DNA of 64,000 nucleotides from an uncultured Flavobacteriales bacterium (GCA_943789205.1 CALSTG010000001.1:920435-984434); one strand, 5' to 3'; shown: positions 53,867 to 63,019, counted from the first letter of the stretch. Made by a program: numbers and translations. Notes: generated by a model from the sequence alone, not told the origin.

Positions 53867-55813
53867 TTAGCTGATGTTTTTTTTCAGTTTTATTGTGTGC
53901 TCAGAAATAGAAAGTGTCTTAATGACAGAATTTACAATACCTTTTGCATCAAACCCACAATCAGACCAAAGCTCTTTTTGGGTTCCATGATGAATATATT
54001 TATCCGGAATACCCAATCTTGTCAAATCTGCTTGATACTTTTGGTCTGCCATAAATTCGATAACAGCAGAGCCAAAACCTCCCATAATGCAACCATCCTC
54101 GACACTAATTATATATTTAAACTTCGTAAAGACTTCATGAAGCATTATCTCATCTAACGGCTTCACAAATCGCATATCATAATGCGCAACTGAAACACCA
54201 ATTTTTGAAAGCTCTTCGATGGCTTCTTGAACAAAATTACCCGGGTGTCCTATGGATAAAATCGCAATGTCGTCTCCGTTCGTAAGCCTTCTTCCTTTGC
54301 CCACTGTAATCTCTTTCATTGGGGTTTTCCATTCTGAAAGAACCCCTCTCCCTCGAGGATATCGAATCGTAAAAGGCCCTTTATCAGGAAGTTGAGACGT
54401 AAACATCAAATTCCTTAATTCTTCTTCATTCATAGGTGAAGCCACAATCATATTTGGTATACAGCGCATATATGCTAAATCATAAGCGCCATGATGAGTA
54501 GCACCATCAGCACCTACCAAACCTGCACGGTCTAAACAGAAAACCACATCTAAATTTTGTAATGCAACATCATGAAGTACTTGATCATATGCTCTTTGCA
54601 TGAAAGACGAATATATATTGCAAAAAGGCAACAACCCTTGAGCCGCCAATCCTGCACTAAATGTAACGGCATGCTGCTCTGCTATCCCAACGTCGAAGGC
54701 CCTATTCGGCATGGCCTTCATCATAATATTTAAAGAACACCCTGTTGGCATGGCTGGAGTAATTCCCATGATTTTTTCATTCTTTTCAGCCAGCTCTACT
54801 ATGGTATGCCCAAAGACATCTTGATATTTTGGAGGAACACTTGCGGCCGGAGCAATCTTCACTATTTCACCCGTTACTTTATTAAAAATTCCTGGTGCAT
54901 GCCAATGGGCCGGATTTCCTTCCTCAGAATACTTATATCCAGCGCCCTTCCTTGTGATACAATGTAATATTTTGGGGCCGGGGATATCCTTGAGCTCAGA
55001 TAAAACAGAAGCGAGTCTTTCAACATCATGCCCATCAACAGGACCAAAATACTGAAAATTCAACGACTCAAATAAATTGCTTTGTCCACCCTTTAGGACC
55101 TTTGAAACCTTTGCCACAATACTTTGCGCATCAGGCCCAAATTTTGATACTTTCCCAAGGAGCTTCCATAGCTCATCTTTTACATTTCCTAGAGGTTGCG
55201 AAGGATTAAAGTTCTTTGAGTATTCTCTCAATGCGCCTACACTTGGATCTATTGACATCCCATTGTCATTAAGAATGACAAGAAGGTTTGCGTCTTTCTC
55301 AAACCCAGCGTGATTGATTCCCTCAAAAGCCATTCCCGCCGTCATCGCTCCATCTCCAATAACCGCTATATGTTGTGTTTTCGAATCGCCATTATATTTA
55401 TTTGCGATGGCCATTCCTAAAGCGGCTGAGACTGAAGTAGAGGAGTGCCCCACTCCAAAGGTATCGTACTCACTTTCGGATCTTTTAGGAAACCCAGAAA
55501 TGCCACCTTTACTTCTATTGGTGTGAAAAACCTTTCGCCTTCCAGTTAAAATTTTATGCCCATAAGCTTGATGACCTACGTCCCAAACAATTTTGTCTTT
55601 TGGTGTATCAAACACAAAATGAAGAGCCACAGTTAACTCCACCACCCCTAAGCTTGCACCAAAATGACTATTACCTATCTCTGAAATAACATCAATGATG
55701 TATTGCCTTACTTCAGCAGAAACTTGAGGTAAATCTTTCAATGAAAATTTAGCTCTAAGATCCTGAGGTATATCTATTTGATCTAAAAAACTACCCGGTT
55801 TGAATTGTGTCAT
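53867..55813 (-). CDS. dxs: 1-deoxy-D-xylulose-5-phosphate synthase
   Basis: The 648-residue thiamine-diphosphate enzyme has WDVGHQAYGHK, the ThDP motif GDGAMTAGMAFEGINHAG (in two parts), the DRAGLVGADGATHHG transketolase block and IAEQHAVTFSAGLA. It condenses pyruvate and glyceraldehyde 3-phosphate in the first step of the MEP isoprenoid pathway. Length fits the family. A TAACTTTG box ends 10 nt before the ATG. Downstream genes are the permease and GH3 glucosidase. Confidence 0.96.
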   Translation of the reverse strand: MTQFKPGSFLDQIDIPQDLRAKFSLKDLPQVSAEVRQYIIDVISEIGNSHFGASLGVVELTVALHFVFDTPKDKIVWDVGHQAYGHKILTGRRKVFHTNRSKGGISGFPKRSESEYDTFGVGHSSTSVSAALGMAIANKYNGDSKTQHIAVIGDGAMTAGMAFEGINHAGFEKDANLLVILNDNGMSIDPSVGALREYSKNFNPSQPLGNVKDELWKLLGKVSKFGPDAQSIVAKVSKVLKGGQSNLFESLNFQYFGPVDGHDVERLASVLSELKDIPGPKILHCITRKGAGYKYSEEGNPAHWHAPGIFNKVTGEIVKIAPAASVPPKYQDVFGHTIVELAEKNEKIMGITPAMPTGCSLNIMMKAMPNRAFDVGIAEQHAVTFSAGLAAQGLLPFCNIYSSFMQRAYDQVLHDVALQNLDVVFCLDRAGLVGADGATHHGAYDLAYMRCIPNMIVASPMNEEELRNLMFTSQLPDKGPFTIRYPRGRGVLSEWKTPMKEITVGKGRRLTNGDDIAILSIGHPGNFVQEAIEELSKIGVSVAHYDMRFVKPLDEIMLHEVFTKFKYIISVEDGCIMGGFGSAVIEFMADQKYQADLTRLGIPDKYIHHGTQKELWSDCGFDAKGIVNSVIKTLSISEHTIKLKKNIS

Positions 55814-55823
55814 ACGAAGAATG

Positions 55824-55831
55824 CAAAGTTA
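55824..55831 (-). promoter_or_regulatory. TAnnTTTG promoter-like box, dxs
   Basis: TAACTTTG on the minus strand ends 10 nt before the dxs ATG, predicting a leader of only about 5 nt. Confidence 0.45.
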
Positions 55832-55881
55832 ATTGATTCACAACTGCTAACCTAACATGAGAAGTTTAAATAAGTTTTGTG

Positions 55882-57342
55882 TTATTCTGAAGCTATTTGG
55901 TTAACGGTTCTTCTTTCGTTGAAGAATAGAAACATTATTAGTAACACTAACATGCTATTTCTAAAAACGAGATTTAAAACTTGATCTTCAATCTCAATTT
56001 GATGAGCTAAAAAGTAAATTCCTAATGTTATTCCTAAATACAAGAAGAACTTTTTAAGATTATAAGGTATAGGATAATGTTTCTGGCCTAAGAAATAAGA
56101 AAGGACCATTTGAAAAAAGTAGACAAATAAGGTTGCCCAAGCACAGGCCATATACCCATACTTTGGAATGTAAATAATATTTAGAGCAATTGTCAATATC
56201 GCACCCGATATAGCAATCAATGCCCCAAAACGAGTCTTTCCACTTAGCTTATACCATATGCTTTGATTGTAATAAACACCTAAAAAAACATTCGCTAACA
56301 GTAAAATAGGTACCACCTTTAACCCTTCCCAATATGTTTGATTTTGTATGAAGTATTTGAAAATATCAATATTAAGGCTCACAAGAAGAAATACACAACA
56401 AACCAACCCTACAAAAGCATTCATTACGGATACATAAACCTGTGATCTCTGTTTATTTTTCATCTGATTGAAGAAAAATGGTTCTGCAGCATAACGGTAT
56501 GCTTGTAAAAAAATAGTAACGAGCATCGCAAGCTTGTATGAGGCACTGTATATGCCTACCTGAGCCTCTGCATAGTTCAATGATTCAGGTAGTGCTGGAT
56601 CATATAACATTTGCTTCAACAATATTCTATCTAACATTTCATTAATGATTCCGGCAAAACCGGCAATAGCCAATGGTAAAGAGAAATGTACCATTTTTTT
56701 CATTAAAACACTGTCATATGAGGCTTTGAGACGAAAAGAATCAAATAATAATATAGGTTTAACCAGGGAGGCGAGTAGATTGGCAACCAAGATATAGAGC
56801 ACTCCTTTCTCCGGATTTTCTGGGTTCACAAATCCCAACATTAAAATAAGATTTAATGTAATATTTACACCTATTGAGGTAAATTGAATTAAAGAAAATC
56901 GAACAGCGCGCTCTTCTGCTCTGAGCTTAGCTAATGGCAAGGAAGTAATAGCATCAATTGCAACAATAGCGCCCAATAGCAAAATATATTCCCCATGATG
57001 CTCAAACAACATAAGACGCGCCAAATCTTGATGGAAAAGTGCAATGATGATAAAAAAGATTCCATTAACGAGCAGTAAAGAGATCAAAGCGGTTGCAAAT
57101 GTTTTCTCCTTTTGTCCTTCTTTTTGAATAAACTTGAAAAAAGCGGTCTCCATTCCGAAAGTCAATAAGACGATAAGGAATGCAACCCATGCATAAAGCT
57201 CGGATACCACACCATAATCAGACGGATCCACAAAGACAGCAGTATACAATGGTACCAGTAAATAATTTAGTAGCCTCCCAAGGATTGATGACAAGCCGTA
57301 AATAGCTGTCTGTCCAAAAAGTTTTTTAACGGGGCTGGTCAT
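55882..57342 (-). CDS. Polysaccharide/lipid-linked oligosaccharide flippase (MOP superfamily)
   Basis: The 486-residue protein has 12-14 membrane helices, an amino-terminal FGQTAIYGLSSILGRLLNYLLVPLYT block, and the YGVVSELYAW and FGMETAFFKF signatures of Wzx/PST-type polysaccharide biosynthesis proteins. It would flip an undecaprenyl-linked glycan to the periplasmic side. The gene starts 1 nt after the enoyl-CoA hydratase stop. The specific glycan cannot be read from the sequence. Confidence 0.9.
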   Translation of the reverse strand: MTSPVKKLFGQTAIYGLSSILGRLLNYLLVPLYTAVFVDPSDYGVVSELYAWVAFLIVLLTFGMETAFFKFIQKEGQKEKTFATALISLLLVNGIFFIIIALFHQDLARLMLFEHHGEYILLLGAIVAIDAITSLPLAKLRAEERAVRFSLIQFTSIGVNITLNLILMLGFVNPENPEKGVLYILVANLLASLVKPILLFDSFRLKASYDSVLMKKMVHFSLPLAIAGFAGIINEMLDRILLKQMLYDPALPESLNYAEAQVGIYSASYKLAMLVTIFLQAYRYAAEPFFFNQMKNKQRSQVYVSVMNAFVGLVCCVFLLVSLNIDIFKYFIQNQTYWEGLKVVPILLLANVFLGVYYNQSIWYKLSGKTRFGALIAISGAILTIALNIIYIPKYGYMACAWATLFVYFFQMVLSYFLGQKHYPIPYNLKKFFLYLGITLGIYFLAHQIEIEDQVLNLVFRNSMLVLLIMFLFFNERRTVNQIASE

Positions 57343-57343
57343 T

Positions 57344-58120
57344 TTACTGTCTAAAGTTAGCCTTTCTTTTTTCTAAGAACGCTGTGGTTCCCTCTTTAAA
57401 CTCCTTCGTCCCAAAACATTTTGCAAATTCTTCAATTTCCACCTGATAACCATTTATTCCAGATGTAAAACCAGCATTAACAGCTTTTATAGCGGAGCGA
57501 ATCGCCATAGGGGAATTTCTTAAAATCTTTGATGCCATTTTTTTGGTAGTGTCTATCAAATCACTTTGCGGAACAACAGCGTTGACTAAGCCACATTGTA
57601 ATGCATCCTCTGCTGAAATCATTCCCGCTGTAAAAATCATTTCATTTGCCTTCCCTTTTCCAACTAGTTGAGCCAATCGTTGCGTACCTCCATACCCGGG
57701 AATTACACCTAACGAAACTTCCGGTAATCCCATTTTTGCATTTGAAGATGCGACTCTTATGTGCGCACACATCGCAAGTTCTAAACCACCACCGAGTGCA
57801 AAACCGTTAACCGCCGCAATTATTGGTTTTGTGTAATGTTCTACATAATCGAACAATAATTTTTGACCTTCCTGTGCCAAAGATCCACCTTGAGCTATTG
57901 AGAAGTCAGCGAATTCTTTAATATCTGCTCCAGCAACAAATGCCTTATCTTCTGCACCTGTCAGAATGACTACACCAACCTGATGGTCAGTCTCAAGTTC
58001 CTTCAAAGCCTTGTGAGTCTCCTCAATCGTTTGTTTATTAAGAGCATTCAATTGTTTTGGTCTGTTGATGGTCAACATACAAATACCATTAGAAATTTCT
58101 ACAGATATATTTTCGAACAT
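57344..58120 (-). CDS. Enoyl-CoA hydratase
   Basis: The 258-residue crotonase has the two oxyanion-hole stretches, AGADIKEF and GFALGGGLELAMCAHIRVAS, and a PEVSLGVIPGYGGTQRLAQLVG block in which the catalytic glutamates lie. This is a standard short-chain enoyl-CoA hydratase for fatty-acid or amino-acid breakdown. It is cotranscribed with the flippase downstream (gap 1 nt), with no functional link that I can see. It is divergent from ctaB. Confidence 0.93.
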   Translation of the reverse strand: MFENISVEISNGICMLTINRPKQLNALNKQTIEETHKALKELETDHQVGVVILTGAEDKAFVAGADIKEFADFSIAQGGSLAQEGQKLLFDYVEHYTKPIIAAVNGFALGGGLELAMCAHIRVASSNAKMGLPEVSLGVIPGYGGTQRLAQLVGKGKANEMIFTAGMISAEDALQCGLVNAVVPQSDLIDTTKKMASKILRNSPMAIRSAIKAVNAGFTSGINGYQVEIEEFAKCFGTKEFKEGTTAFLEKRKANFRQ

Positions 58121-58238
58121 ATGAATTGTTTTTTGTCATAAATATAAGGCTAATTGTGCGTTGACATTTGACAATATTTGCTTTTTTAATATTTCGCATT
58201 AATAGAGCTTATTACTACTATAAACACCATTTAATTCG

Positions 58239-58246
58239 TAAATTTG
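58239..58246 (+). promoter_or_regulatory. TAnnTTTG promoter-like box, ctaB operon
   Basis: TAAATTTG ends 7 nt before the ctaB ATG at 58254 and heads the oxidase assembly operon. Confidence 0.5.
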
Positions 58247-58253
58247 CACGGCA

Positions 58254-59156
58254 ATGACGCAAGAAGTTTTAATCCAACCGAGTCTTTTGAAAAAAATTTT
58301 GGTCTTCACCAAGTTTAGACTCTCTTTTCTAGTAGTCTTATCAGCCTTATCAGGCTACTTATTTGCAGGTGGTTCGGATTACCTTCAAATTACTTACCTA
58401 ATGATAGGTGGTTCCTTCGTGACAGCAGCATCCAATGGTGCAAATCAGATTTGGGAAAAGGATATCGATAAGCTTATGCTTAGAACCTCAAATAGACCAC
58501 TACCCTTGGGTCAAATGAGTGTAAGGTTCGCCTACTTGATCGTAATAACAACATTAGTTACAGGGACGGTATTGCTTTTTTTAATTAATATAAAATGTGC
58601 CTTGCTTGGATTGGCCGCCTTTGTGTCTTATGTATTTATGTACACACCGATGAAGTCAAGAAGCCCATGGGCTGTTTTTATTGGTGCTTTTCCCGGGGCG
58701 ATACCCCCATTCCTTGGTGCGATTGCGGCAACAAATGCTTTTGGTTTTCTTCCAGGCATTTTGTTTTTTGTTCAATTCACCTGGCAATTTCCTCACTTTT
58801 GGGCAATTGCATGGGTTACACACGAGGATTATAAAAAAGCAGGGTATCATTTATTGCCATCAGCGTCAGGGAAGTCTAAACAATCTGCTTTCCAAATTCT
58901 CTTATACTCATTGGCATTAATTCCCTTTAGTTTGATTCCTTGGATTTTAGATTGGACAGGGAATACAACGTTCGTAATTGCAGCAATTCTGGGAACTTTA
59001 TTTTTCATTTATGCGTACAAACTGTTCCTTAGTCAAGAAGATGCCGATGCTCGAAAACTAATGTTCGCTTCCTTTGTTTATTTACCGATTATACAATTTA
59101 CCTATGTTCTCGACAAGGCAGAACACATTAAAATTTTAAGTGATGGATTTATCTAA
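58254..59156 (+). CDS. ctaB: Protoheme IX farnesyltransferase (heme O synthase)
   Basis: The 300-residue UbiA-type prenyltransferase has nine predicted helices and the first Asp-rich motif in NGANQIWEKDIDKLMLRTSNRPL (split here only by description), plus the second motif region near HFWAIAWVTHEDYKKAGYH. It attaches farnesyl to heme B to make heme O for cytochrome oxidase. It is the first gene of an operon with two subunit III genes, subunit IV, two SCO-type genes and the DUF3050-DUF420 gene. The next gene's ATG overlaps its end by 14 nt. Confidence 0.95.
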   Translation: MTQEVLIQPSLLKKILVFTKFRLSFLVVLSALSGYLFAGGSDYLQITYLMIGGSFVTAASNGANQIWEKDIDKLMLRTSNRPLPLGQMSVRFAYLIVITTLVTGTVLLFLINIKCALLGLAAFVSYVFMYTPMKSRSPWAVFIGAFPGAIPPFLGAIAATNAFGFLPGILFFVQFTWQFPHFWAIAWVTHEDYKKAGYHLLPSASGKSKQSAFQILLYSLALIPFSLIPWILDWTGNTTFVIAAILGTLFFIYAYKLFLSQEDADARKLMFASFVYLPIIQFTYVLDKAEHIKILSDGFI

Positions 59157-60204
59157 AGATTTGGACCCAGTAGTCCATGAAAAAATGAAAAAAAATCTTG
59201 TGTATGTTAGCTGCTTCAGCATTGTGATGCTATTCGCAGGTTTATCCTCAGCCTACATTGTTAGTATGGGCGATGCTTTCTGGCTTGAAACCGCGCTTCC
59301 AAGCGCCTTTTGGTGGAGTACCGGCTGCATTACTCTAAGTAGTTTAACCTTTATTGTTGCAATTGGTGCTGCCAAAAAAGGTAATGTTTTGCTAACAAAA
59401 GCAGGAATGGCAGTAACATTGATTCTAGGATTGCTTTTTGTTTACTTTCAATGGTCTGGTTTTGGCCAACTTATGAACAAAGGAGTCCACCCTTTTCAAA
59501 ATCATATTGTTGTTACAGATGGTCGATATGGTGACTATTTTGAAGTTCAAAAAAATGACCGATACATCACCGTTGATGGAAATGATTATATGCTCGATGA
59601 GAAAAAGATGACTGCTGAAGATTTTTCAGCCTTTCAGAATTACATGAAAGGATTTATTTCAGGAGAAAACTACAATAACAAATTCCGTTTGGTAACTGAA
59701 AATAAAAAAAGCCCCTATACCCTAGTGTTTAAAAATACACCTCTTTTTGTTAAGAAGGGTTCTTTCTTTTTAAATGACTCAACTCCTTTGGCTTCTGCAG
59801 ATATACTAAGACTAAAACAGCTTGCGCAGAACGTTGTGGATGGGAGAGGAGACTTTTTTGCCAAAGGAAAACTAGGACAAGACTTTAACATTTCGTTCAA
59901 AGGTGAAAAACTAGAATACAAAAACAGGAAATTGTATTACAAAGGAGAGGTGTTGTCAAACTTTCTTCAAATTAAGGCAACTGAATCTTCCGACATGGCT
60001 TCGTCGTTTTTATTTATTTTAACTTTTCTTCATTTACTTCATGTTGCTGCTGCCTTAATTTACCTTAGTCGTGTAGTTTTGAAAACCTTCATGAACAAGA
60101 TTGGAGTTGAAAATCATTTAACACTGCGTTTGACAGCTATTTTCTGGCATTTTTTAGGGCTTTTGTGGGGCTATTTGATACTGTTTTTGGTTTTTATTCA
60201 TTAA
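59143..60204 (+). CDS. Cytochrome c oxidase subunit III-like protein with long insertion
   Basis: The 353-residue protein has three N-terminal helices (about 20-42, 57-77, 86-104) and two C-terminal helices (about 286-308, 330-352) of a subunit III fold, with FLHLLHVAAALIYL and FWHFLGLLWGYLILF. Between them lies a soluble insertion of about 175 residues (about 59470-59990) containing two similar beta-type stretches (GDYFEV... and GDFFAK...). Most flavobacterial first-copy subunit III proteins are about 195 residues without this. A GTG one codon upstream (59140) is open, but ATG 59143 is preferred. It overlaps ctaB by 14 nt. Confidence 0.85.
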   Translation: MDLSKDLDPVVHEKMKKNLVYVSCFSIVMLFAGLSSAYIVSMGDAFWLETALPSAFWWSTGCITLSSLTFIVAIGAAKKGNVLLTKAGMAVTLILGLLFVYFQWSGFGQLMNKGVHPFQNHIVVTDGRYGDYFEVQKNDRYITVDGNDYMLDEKKMTAEDFSAFQNYMKGFISGENYNNKFRLVTENKKSPYTLVFKNTPLFVKKGSFFLNDSTPLASADILRLKQLAQNVVDGRGDFFAKGKLGQDFNISFKGEKLEYKNRKLYYKGEVLSNFLQIKATESSDMASSFLFILTFLHLLHVAAALIYLSRVVLKTFMNKIGVENHLTLRLTAIFWHFLGLLWGYLILFLVFIH

Positions 60205-60226
60205 ACTTGCAAAAAAAATCTTTTAA

Positions 60227-61282
60227 ATGGCGGGACAAACGACTCAATTAGATTCAAAAACGTTGTGGGGAGGAAAGGAATCTCCTTTTCAAACAAGTTA
60301 CGGAAAGCTCATGATGTGGTTTTTCCTTGTATCAGATGCGCTAACATTTAGTGGTCTGCTAGTAGCGTATGGATTTGTTCGTCACGATACACTTGAAGCA
60401 TGGCCGATAGGTGAAGAGACTTTTAACTCTTTACCGTTTTTGGGGCATGGATATCCATTGATTTATGTTGCATTAATGACATTTATCCTAATTGTTTCTT
60501 CGGTAACCATGGTATTAGCTGTAGAAGCAGGTCACAGAATGGATAAGAAAGGCGTTGTTAAATGGATGATCGCTACCATTATTGGTGGTTTCTTCTTTTT
60601 AGGTTCTCAAGTTTGGGAATGGAGTCACTTCATTCACGGTTCTGAATTTGGAAGAATACAACTAGCCGATGGTTCTGAAGCTATAGTGAAAGGTCATTTT
60701 GGAGAAATTGAAAGTTTCACAGTTGTAGAGGCTGGAATGCACCACAAAAAAGGTGATGTCATTAAAGACGATTTGATGCACACTTTTCAGCATGCTGCCG
60801 AAAATGGGCAAATTCATGAAGGCGGCATGATTCATCTTCACGATGGATCTTTAGCGAAAATCAAAAAAGCGCATGACCACGATATGGAGCTGACCATAAA
60901 GTACACATCAGAAGGGTCCAAAAGAAAAATAGGTGATAAAATTGAGGGTAAAGAGGCAGAAAAACAATACTACGCATCTTTATATAGTGGTACGCCTAAA
61001 GTAACCTATGGTGCAAAATGGTTTGAAGATGGAGAGCATTGGCTTCCCACCAAAAATGAATATGGACCCCAACAGTATGCGCATTTCTTTTTCTTCATAA
61101 CTGGTTTTCATGGATTTCACGTATTTTCTGGAGTTCTAATCAACATTCTTATTCTGATCGGTGCCATGAAAGGGACTTATCACAAAAGAGGGCATTATGA
61201 AATGGTTGAAAAAACAGGTCTTTATTGGCACTTTGTCGATTTGGTTTGGGTTTTCGTATTTACCTTCTTCTACCTCGTTTAA
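60227..61282 (+). CDS. Cytochrome c oxidase subunit III, second copy
   Basis: The 351-residue protein has subunit III helices at both ends, with MMWFFLVSDALTFSGLLVAYG, GSQVWEWSHFIHG and a C-terminal GFHGFHVFSG and LYWHFVDLVWVFVFTFFYL. An insertion of about 140 residues (about 60637-61060) is rich in His, Lys and acidic residues (GMHHKKGD, IHLHDGS, KAHDHDME). This insert is known from other Bacteroidota subunit III genes. The tandem with the preceding gene indicates a two-part subunit III complement for the same oxidase. Confidence 0.92.
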   Translation: MAGQTTQLDSKTLWGGKESPFQTSYGKLMMWFFLVSDALTFSGLLVAYGFVRHDTLEAWPIGEETFNSLPFLGHGYPLIYVALMTFILIVSSVTMVLAVEAGHRMDKKGVVKWMIATIIGGFFFLGSQVWEWSHFIHGSEFGRIQLADGSEAIVKGHFGEIESFTVVEAGMHHKKGDVIKDDLMHTFQHAAENGQIHEGGMIHLHDGSLAKIKKAHDHDMELTIKYTSEGSKRKIGDKIEGKEAEKQYYASLYSGTPKVTYGAKWFEDGEHWLPTKNEYGPQQYAHFFFFITGFHGFHVFSGVLINILILIGAMKGTYHKRGHYEMVEKTGLYWHFVDLVWVFVFTFFYLV

Positions 61283-61299
61283 TTTAAAAAACTTTTACC

Positions 61300-61668
61300 A
61301 TGGAAAGAGATGATTTAATTGAATATTCTTTAGATACGCACCATTCTGAAGAGCAAGGAAAACTTATAAGAAGTAAAATTATAAAGGTTACGGTTCTTTT
61401 AACCTTAATCACGGTAATAGAGGTTGCTTTGGGTGCTTTTATTAAGCAGAGTTCCGAAGCGTGGCCATTTGTAAAATGGACCTTTATTGTCCTGACACTT
61501 CTCAAAGCAGGATACATCGTGATGGTATTCATGCACCTTGGTGATGAAAGAAAGTGGATGAGAAACGTGATTCTTATCCCTTATGCATTGTTCATTCTAT
61601 ACTTGATTTTTATTGCTCTCTGGGAAGCGCTTGCAGTTGGTGACGCCTGGTCATCAGTAGCTGTTTAA
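61300..61668 (+). CDS. Cytochrome c oxidase subunit IV (prokaryotic)
   Basis: The 122-residue protein has three membrane helices (about 27-45, 52-70, 82-103) and the EVALGAFIK and AGYIVMVFMHLGDERKWMR blocks of the COX4_pro family. It packs against the catalytic core of bacterial heme-copper oxidases. It lies 17 nt after the second subunit III gene and 11 nt before the SCO-like gene. Confidence 0.9.
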   Translation: MERDDLIEYSLDTHHSEEQGKLIRSKIIKVTVLLTLITVIEVALGAFIKQSSEAWPFVKWTFIVLTLLKAGYIVMVFMHLGDERKWMRNVILIPYALFILYLIFIALWEALAVGDAWSSVAV

Positions 61669-61679
61669 ATAACATCCCC

Positions 61680-62336
61680 TTGTCTAAAAATAGTATTAAT
61701 AAAAGTAAGATTTGGGGGTTTATGTTGGTCCTCGGTCCTGCAGTCTTGTTCATAGGTTTTACCTTATTTATGAATCGTTCTTGTGAACACAAATTCGAAG
61801 AACTGGATGATTTCGGCCCTGTACCAGCTTTTCAGTTTACCGATGCCAACGGGACTCAGCGGAATTCCAAAGAATTTGAAGGTGAAATTCTTCTCATTAA
61901 TACACTACAAAGTTCTTGTCCAGATAGTTGTTCCATATTAATGTGGCATTTAAATCAGACCATATATCAGCATGTTTGGAAAAATAAAACTAAAAAAACT
62001 AAAAAGATTAGAATGATTTCCTTCTTAATTGATGCTGAAGGTAATCCCGTTAAAGATCTTTCAGTTATTAATGATGCGGTAAAAGATTTAGCTGAAAATT
62101 ATGACCCTTCAATTTGGATTTTGGCTAGTGGCGATGTGCGGTCAATCTATAACCTAAATAACAATGGTGTTTCTCTAATCGATGAAGGAGCTAATTTCGA
62201 AGAATTGATGCTTCTCATAGATAAAAAAAGTCATCTAAGAATGGTTCTTTCAGGAAAAGTAGAGGGGCAAATCAGAAGAATGAAGCAAAGTATGGCACTG
62301 CTTCAGAAACAATATGACAAACAATCTTCAAAGTAA
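61680..62336 (+). CDS. SCO-like thioredoxin-fold protein, membrane-anchored, no copper-ligand His
   Basis: The 218-residue product has one N-terminal membrane helix (about 12-31) and a thioredoxin-type domain with a CxxxC (C80 and C84 in SSCPDSCSIL). The downstream SCO histidine is not present: where AHSGAFSMVD stands in the neighbour, this protein reads ANFEELMLLID. It may therefore be a thiol-disulfide factor for subunit II or heme-protein assembly, not a copper donor. The start is TTG, since no ATG precedes the anchor; the helix would be lost with the next ATG. It is 3 nt before the next SCO gene. Confidence 0.78.
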   Translation: MSKNSINKSKIWGFMLVLGPAVLFIGFTLFMNRSCEHKFEELDDFGPVPAFQFTDANGTQRNSKEFEGEILLINTLQSSCPDSCSILMWHLNQTIYQHVWKNKTKKTKKIRMISFLIDAEGNPVKDLSVINDAVKDLAENYDPSIWILASGDVRSIYNLNNNGVSLIDEGANFEELMLLIDKKSHLRMVLSGKVEGQIRRMKQSMALLQKQYDKQSSK

Positions 62337-62338
62337 AC

Positions 62339-63016
62339 ATGAATCGTTTAACTGTATGTTTGGCACTTCTTTTAATTACAGGATGTGATGCAGTACCTGA
62401 AAAGGCTACCTCACTTAAAAAACTTCCATATATCGGTCATTACGACCTTGACTATTCAGAGAAGAACGGTATAAAAACTGTTGACACTATTTACCAACCT
62501 ATTCGTCCTTTCACCTATTTAAATCAGGATTCCGTGGAAGTATCGAATAAAAGCTTTGCCAACAAAATATGGATTGCGGAATTCTTCTTTGCAACTTGTC
62601 CTACGATTTGTCCAGTTATGAATAGTGAAATGCAACATCTTCAAAAAGAATTTGATGAAATGGGGCTCAGTAATGATATTCAGTTTCTTTCATTTTCAAT
62701 AGACCCCAAAAAGGATACACCATCAGCATTAAAGGCTTACAAAAATAATTATTGTGACTCTTGTGATAATTGGGACTTTTTGACTGGCAATGAAAAATTT
62801 ACGCATAGCCTTGGAATTGAAAGCTTTAAGATTTTTTCAGGAAGAGAGGAAGAGGCTGAAGGAGGATATGCACACTCAGGGGCCTTTTCTATGGTTGATC
62901 CAAATGGATATTTAAGAGGTGTATATAATATTACAGGTTTCGATGGAACCGTAAACAAAAAAGAATATCATCGGTTAAAAGAGGAACTAATTGTGCTTAT
63001 TGAAAGTTTAAAATAA
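62339..63016 (+). CDS. SCO1/SenC-family copper chaperone, lipoprotein
   Basis: The 225-residue product has a lipobox (LLITGC16) and a SCO thioredoxin domain with the copper ligands C87 and C91 (FATCPTICPVMN) and H179 (YAHSGAF). It probably loads CuA in cytochrome c oxidase. A second pair of cysteines (CDSC, about 139-142) is an addition not seen in the SCO at 22427. It belongs to the oxidase assembly operon and its stop is 3 nt before the GTG of the fusion gene. Confidence 0.93.
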   Translation: MNRLTVCLALLLITGCDAVPEKATSLKKLPYIGHYDLDYSEKNGIKTVDTIYQPIRPFTYLNQDSVEVSNKSFANKIWIAEFFFATCPTICPVMNSEMQHLQKEFDEMGLSNDIQFLSFSIDPKKDTPSALKAYKNNYCDSCDNWDFLTGNEKFTHSLGIESFKIFSGREEEAEGGYAHSGAFSMVDPNGYLRGVYNITGFDGTVNKKEYHRLKEELIVLIESLK

Positions 63017-63019
63017 TAG

